This document shows positions 6,121 to 8,934 of a DNA stretch of 8,934 bases, in pieces (position 1 is the first letter of the stretch; each line of letters opens with the position of its first letter). Below the pieces are notes generated by a model that saw only the letters and a list, made by a program, of their open reading frames with translations, did not search any database and was not told where the DNA came from. This DNA comes from Flavobacteriales bacterium (GTDB lineage: Bacteria > Bacteroidota > Bacteroidia > Flavobacteriales > PHOS-HE28). The stretch lies in the NCBI GenBank assembly GCA_008016945.1, contig SSGN01000103.1:1-8934 (forward strand). The letters are read 5' to 3'. A program made the position numbers and the translations under genes.

Positions 6121-6561
6121 TCAGGGTTCTACGAACGCGGCCATCATCACCCCGTGCACCCGGTCTATCCGGTCCATCTCCTCGGGCGTGGCCTTCTGCT
6201 GCACCTCGGGGAACAGCACTCTTTCCTCGAAGCGGATGTGCGCCTCCAGTTCATCTTCGATCAAGCTCAACGTGGTCTGCGGGTCGGTGTCCTGTTGGAA
6301 GAGGCGCGAGATCCGCCGATGTTCCATGATGGCGCGGTGCACATGGGGGTGTTCGCTGCCCAGGACGGGGAACACCACTTCCTCCTCCACAGCGAAATGC
6401 GGGAGCAGATCGCTGTGGAAGAAGGCGCGGCACTCTTCGAATACCTGTTCGAGGTCGGTACGGGCCACCAAGTCGCGACGGATCCGCCAGCAGAGTAGGA
6501 GCCCTTCGTGGTGTTCACGGCTCAATGGCCGCAATAGGGGATGGCGTTCAAGCGGAGGCAT
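6121..6561 (-). CDS. Haemerythrin-like (HHE) di-iron domain protein
   Basis: A 146-residue cytoplasmic four-helix-bundle protein of the haemerythrin/HHE family, which binds a di-iron centre able to interact with O2 or NO. The ligand pattern is visible: His17/His18 in REHHE, then His55-x3-Glu59 in PHFAVEEEVVFPVL, His81 in MEHRRISR, and His108-x3-Glu112 in AHIRFEERVLFPEV. The two H-x3-E blocks, each followed by VxFP or VLFP, are the family signature. There is no signal peptide and no second domain. The ATG at 6561 lies inside ric, so the genes overlap by 14 bp in different frames. This implies translational coupling and co-expression with RIC. Earlier in-frame ATGs would lie deep within ric and give low-complexity sequence. 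The role is inferred from context: iron or NO/O2 handling alongside RIC. No intrinsic terminator is visible downstream. Confidence 0.88.
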   Translation of the reverse strand: MPPLERHPLLRPLSREHHEGLLLCWRIRRDLVARTDLEQVFEECRAFFHSDLLPHFAVEEEVVFPVLGSEHPHVHRAIMEHRRISRLFQQDTDPQTTLSLIEDELEAHIRFEERVLFPEVQQKATPEEMDRIDRVHGVMMAAFVEP

Positions 6562-7282
6562 GCTGCAAGGAATGCTCCAGCGCCAACGACTTGGGGAAGA
6601 GGATGTTGTTCTCCAAGTGGATGTGCCTGTGGAGGTCTTGTTCGAAATCCTGCAGCAGGGCGAAGGCGGCACGGTAGGTGTTGCAACCGTCGGCGGGTGG
6701 GGTGTACTGGTTGGTGAGGGCGGCGATCCGGCGGAAGCGTTCGCCCTCCTCATCATGCTCGTGCATCATCATGTTCACGGGGTTCTCCACGGTGCCGAAG
6801 TGCGGTACGGGGGGCGCGCTGCCTTCGCGCTGCGCCAGCTCCATGCGTTTGATGAACGGGAAGAGCACGAGTTCCTCCTTCTTCATGTGCACGGCCATGG
6901 CGCCTGCACAACCTTCGAACTCGCGAGCGATATCGAACAGCTCGGGGTGTTCACCGCCATGCACCTTACACAGCTTGGCCAGGTATTGTTGCAGGATGGG
7001 CGTGCGATCGGTGACATAGCCGTGATGGACATGCTCGATATGCTCCGCCAGATGGGTCAGCGTCCACGTGGCCGGATCGTCGGCCATGGGTTGGCCATGT
7101 TGCAGGATGGTGTTGATCTCGCGGTCCAGTGTGGCGGCATCGATGTTCTTGCCGTTGCACACTTCGGCGATGGTACGACCGCCTTTGCAGCAGAAGTCGA
7201 TGCCATGGCGGGTGAATACGCTCGCAGCACGGAAGTCCTCGGCTACGATCGATCCTATGGTGCGGTCCGGTGTGATGTTCAT
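6548..7282 (-). CDS. ric: RIC family iron-sulphur cluster repair di-iron protein (YtfE/ScdA/DnrN)
   Basis: This 244-residue cytoplasmic protein belongs to the family that restores Fe-S clusters damaged by nitric oxide or oxidants and that is also proposed to reduce NO. Residues about 5-60 are the ScdA_N domain, with the diagnostic Cys-Cys pair in GIDFCCKGG (Cys31, Cys32). The rest is a haemerythrin-like bundle: AEHIEHVHH (His81, His84, His86, His87), VHMKKEELVLFPF (His132-x3-Glu136), MMMHEHDEEGE (His174, His176) and LHRHIHLENNILFP (His220-x3-Glu224). These line up with the di-iron ligands known for E. coli YtfE (two H-x3-E blocks plus further His). Length is close to the usual 220-245 residues. 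The ATG at 7282 begins directly with the ScdA_N domain and has an A-rich leader without Shine-Dalgarno; the frame upstream is not conserved-looking. It starts 61 bp after the globin stop, with no terminator between. Confidence 0.95.
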   Translation of the reverse strand: MNITPDRTIGSIVAEDFRAASVFTRHGIDFCCKGGRTIAEVCNGKNIDAATLDREINTILQHGQPMADDPATWTLTHLAEHIEHVHHGYVTDRTPILQQYLAKLCKVHGGEHPELFDIAREFEGCAGAMAVHMKKEELVLFPFIKRMELAQREGSAPPVPHFGTVENPVNMMMHEHDEEGERFRRIAALTNQYTPPADGCNTYRAAFALLQDFEQDLHRHIHLENNILFPKSLALEHSLQHASA

Positions 7283-7343
7283 GGGAATGTACTTCGTGTT
7301 GGTTGGTTGATATGATGATGGGGCCGTTGGTCCAGCCCACCGT

Positions 7344-7748
7344 TCATTGGATATGGCGTTCCGGGTGCTCCCGGAAGAAGGCGATGCGCTCCATGAACAT
7401 GGCGGCCATACGGTTGGCGTTGGATCGGGCCAGGTCGGCCACGGGGCCTTGGTAGAGCTCATCAATGGTGGCGTGGAACAAGGCGAGCCACCGGTCGAAG
7501 TGGAGTTGGTCCACAGGCAGGTCCTTGTGCGGGCGAAAGGGCACCCCCTGGTAGCTCTGCTCACCGATCAGGACCGTACCCCAGAAGCGGTACATCTTTT
7601 CCAGGTGCTCCGGCCAGCGGTCGCGGATCACACCGTTGAAGATCCCGCCGAGTTGCGGGTCCAGACGCACTTTGCCGTAGAAAGTGTCCACCAGCGTGCG
7701 GATGTGTTCCGGGGTGGCGATGTCGGGTTTGTCGTTAAGGCTGGTCAT
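7344..7748 (-). CDS. Group III truncated haemoglobin
   Basis: A 134-residue 2-over-2 globin that binds haem and reversibly binds O2 or NO; relatives such as Campylobacter Ctb are part of the nitrosative-stress response. Landmarks by alignment to that class: Tyr B10 (Tyr24 in TFYGKVRLD), His E7 (His48 in WPEHLEKM), proximal His F8 (His74 in RPHKDLP) and Trp G8 (Trp87 in HFDRWLALF). The DPQLGGIFN and YQG blocks are also typical of group III and not of groups I or II. Length matches the family. The frame stays open upstream to 7856, but that extension is Arg/Pro/Ser-rich and would contain the promoter-like element, so the ATG at 7748 is taken. It is the first gene of the likely three-gene cassette with ric and the haemerythrin gene. 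Confidence 0.93.
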   Translation of the reverse strand: MTSLNDKPDIATPEHIRTLVDTFYGKVRLDPQLGGIFNGVIRDRWPEHLEKMYRFWGTVLIGEQSYQGVPFRPHKDLPVDQLHFDRWLALFHATIDELYQGPVADLARSNANRMAAMFMERIAFFREHPERHIQ

Positions 7749-7761
7749 TGCTGATCGGGTC

Positions 7762-7779
7762 CAAAAATAAGACATTATT
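7762..7779 (-). promoter_or_regulatory. Bacteroidota-type -7 element with overlapping inverted repeat before the globin-ric cassette
   Basis: On the minus strand, TATTTTTG (7769 to 7762) matches the Bacteroidota -7 consensus TAnnTTTG exactly. A TTTTC stretch 16-20 bp further upstream is a partial -33 element. Overlapping it is the inverted repeat AATAA-GACA-TTATT (7766-7779), placed where a repressor would block RNA polymerase. The resulting leader would be only about 10 nt. An Rrf2-type (NsrR-like) or Crp/Fnr-type NO sensor is conceivable, but no regulator gene is in the window and the site is too short to assign. Confidence 0.5.
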
Positions 7780-8034
7780 ATCCGAAAACTATGACGGCGC
7801 TCAGGTCTCGGCCGGTCGGCTTTCGGGAAGGGGGAGGTGTAGCTGGAGGTGGGCACATGGCAGGAGCCTTCCTCGGGTCCGTACCAAAGTTCGGGTGATC
7901 CATACGGGAGTTATCCCTGGCCGGTCGTTGGGCGGAACCGTTCGCGTGACCTGGACCACATCCATCGGACGTGTTGCAGCGCCCCCAGTACGGCGGATGT
8001 CACGGTGAGGCCGGTGTTCAGGGGCGGGGTGTCA

Positions 8035-8934
8035 TCACACCTTCGGCGGTATCAACTTGTACACCACCGGCGTCACCAACCGGCTCAACAAGGTGCTGCT
8101 GATCAATCCGCCGATCAGCACGATGGCCAGGGGCGAGATCAGCGGGTTGGTGCTGTACGCAATGGGCAGCAACCCGCCGATCGCCGTCAGGCTCGTGAGC
8201 ACGATCGGCAGGAAGCGCATTTCGCCGGCCTCGCGGATCGCTTGGTCCAATGTGCGACCCTCGGCGCGTAACTGGTTCGTGAAATCCACAAGGAGGATCG
8301 TGTTCTTCACCTCGATGCCCGCCAATGCGATCAACCCCACGATCGCCACGAAGCTCAGGCTGTTGCCGGTGGCCCACAGCGCCAGCACCGCGCCCACGAT
8401 GCCCAGCGGGATCACGCTCAGCACGATCAAGGTGCTCTTGAACGTGCCGAACTCCAGCACCAGCACGGCGATGAAGAGGAAGATGGTGGCCAGGATCACG
8501 GTGCCGAAACCGCCGAAGCTGTCCTGCCGCGTCTCGATCTCGCCGCCCATGGCGTAGCTGTAGCCTGCGGGCATCGGCATCGCGTCCATCGCCTTGATCG
8601 TCGCGTTCAGCGCATCGTCCACGAGGAAACCCTGTTGCACGAAGCTGCTCACGGCCACATACCGCCGCTTGCCCAGGTGCTTGATCGTCTGCGGCGACGA
8701 TTCCAGTCGCAGGTCGGCCACGTGGCGCAGGGGGATGCTCTCGCCGCTGCGGCTGGTCACGTACAGGTCGTCGAACACGTGCAGGTCCGCGTGTTGGCCA
8801 CGAGGCACGGTGATCACCACTTCGCGCTCCACGCCCTGCGGATCGTTGAAGGTGCCCATGCCCAGCCCGGCCACGGCGAGGCGCACCGTGCGGTCGATAT
8901 CCACCGTGGCGATACCCAGCATGCTGGCCTTGTC
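8035..8934 (-). CDS. RND efflux transporter, C-terminal part (cut by window edge)
   Basis: The last 299 residues of a large inner-membrane proton-driven pump of the resistance-nodulation-division superfamily (AcrB/MexB-like). Residues 1-130 belong to the second periplasmic porter/docking region (VDIDRTVRLAVAG, GESIPLRHVADLRLESSPQTIKHLGKRR). From about 144 come the C-terminal transmembrane helices, including GTVILATIFLFIAVLVLEFG, the helix and loop GIEVKNTILLVDF (206-217) with TNQLRAEGRTLDQAIREAGEMRFLPIVLTS after it, and the terminal helix ending VVYKLIPPKV. The I-x-V-K-N-x-I-L-L-V-D-F block and the following A-x-R-x-R-x-(R/L)-P-I-x-x-T-like stretch are RND hallmarks. The frame is open to the right edge, so roughly two thirds of the gene, and any membrane-fusion partner, lie outside. 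Substrate cannot be predicted. The 286 bp downstream to the globin ATG hold the cassette promoter but no visible terminator for this gene. Confidence 0.92.
   Translation of the reverse strand, partial: DKASMLGIATVDIDRTVRLAVAGLGMGTFNDPQGVEREVVITVPRGQHADLHVFDDLYVTSRSGESIPLRHVADLRLESSPQTIKHLGKRRYVAVSSFVQQGFLVDDALNATIKAMDAMPMPAGYSYAMGGEIETRQDSFGGFGTVILATIFLFIAVLVLEFGTFKSTLIVLSVIPLGIVGAVLALWATGNSLSFVAIVGLIALAGIEVKNTILLVDFTNQLRAEGRTLDQAIREAGEMRFLPIVLTSLTAIGGLLPIAYSTNPLISPLAIVLIGGLISSTLLSRLVTPVVYKLIPPKV

Noticed and set aside
6092..7315. 407-codon plus-strand open frame
   Set aside because: It is antisense to ric and the haemerythrin gene, both clearly identified by His/Glu ligand motifs. Its translation is low-complexity.
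7749..7856. 36-residue N-terminal extension of the globin
   Set aside because: It contains the exact TAnnTTTG element and the inverted repeat, encodes Arg/Pro/Ser-rich sequence, and is absent from group III globins of normal length.

Overview
The window looks like a chromosomal segment of a GC-rich member of the Bacteroidota, possibly one of the high-GC Flavobacteriales-like lineages. The support is indirect. Start codons lack clear Shine-Dalgarno sequences. One start (truncated globin, minus strand) is preceded by a match to the Bacteroidota -7 promoter element TAnnTTTG. The gene families (NrdJ with a TSCPD-type tail, FAS1 lipoprotein, RIC/ScdA repair protein, group III truncated haemoglobin, RND pump) are common there. 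No rRNA, tRNA or CRISPR array is visible.

Layout. The left edge (1-212) is the 3' end of an IS30-family insertion sequence: the last 58 residues of its transposase and a probable right terminal repeat. A small four-helix CopD-like membrane protein (399-836, +) and a FAS1/fasciclin lipoprotein (1078-1644, +) follow. The lipoprotein gene has a Crp/Fnr-type half-palindrome and a hairpin in front of it and a strong intrinsic terminator behind it. A gene-free stretch of about 430 bp separates this from the convergent minus-strand gene for a complete adenosylcobalamin-dependent (class II) ribonucleotide reductase, NrdJ (2255-4858), which ends in its own GC-rich hairpin. Upstream of nrdJ lies about 1.2 kb (4910-6120) with no convincing gene. 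It holds several clean inverted repeats and an unusual cluster of GATC sites. The minus-strand block 6121-7748 is a compact nitric-oxide/iron-sulphur-stress cassette, transcribed as group III truncated haemoglobin, then RIC (YtfE/ScdA) di-iron repair protein, then a small haemerythrin-like protein that overlaps ric by 14 bp. An AT-rich inverted repeat overlaps the cassette's putative promoter. The right edge carries the C-terminal 299 residues of an RND efflux transporter (8035-8934, -).

How the parts may work together. Haem and di-iron proteins that bind or respond to NO and O2 sit near an oxygen-independent ribonucleotide reductase. This suggests a microaerobic or denitrifying lifestyle, but only the haemoglobin-RIC-haemerythrin cassette shows physical coupling. 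The link to nrdJ is inference. I found no clearly new enzyme system. The most interesting material is regulatory: the palindromes and the GATC-rich gene-free segment.
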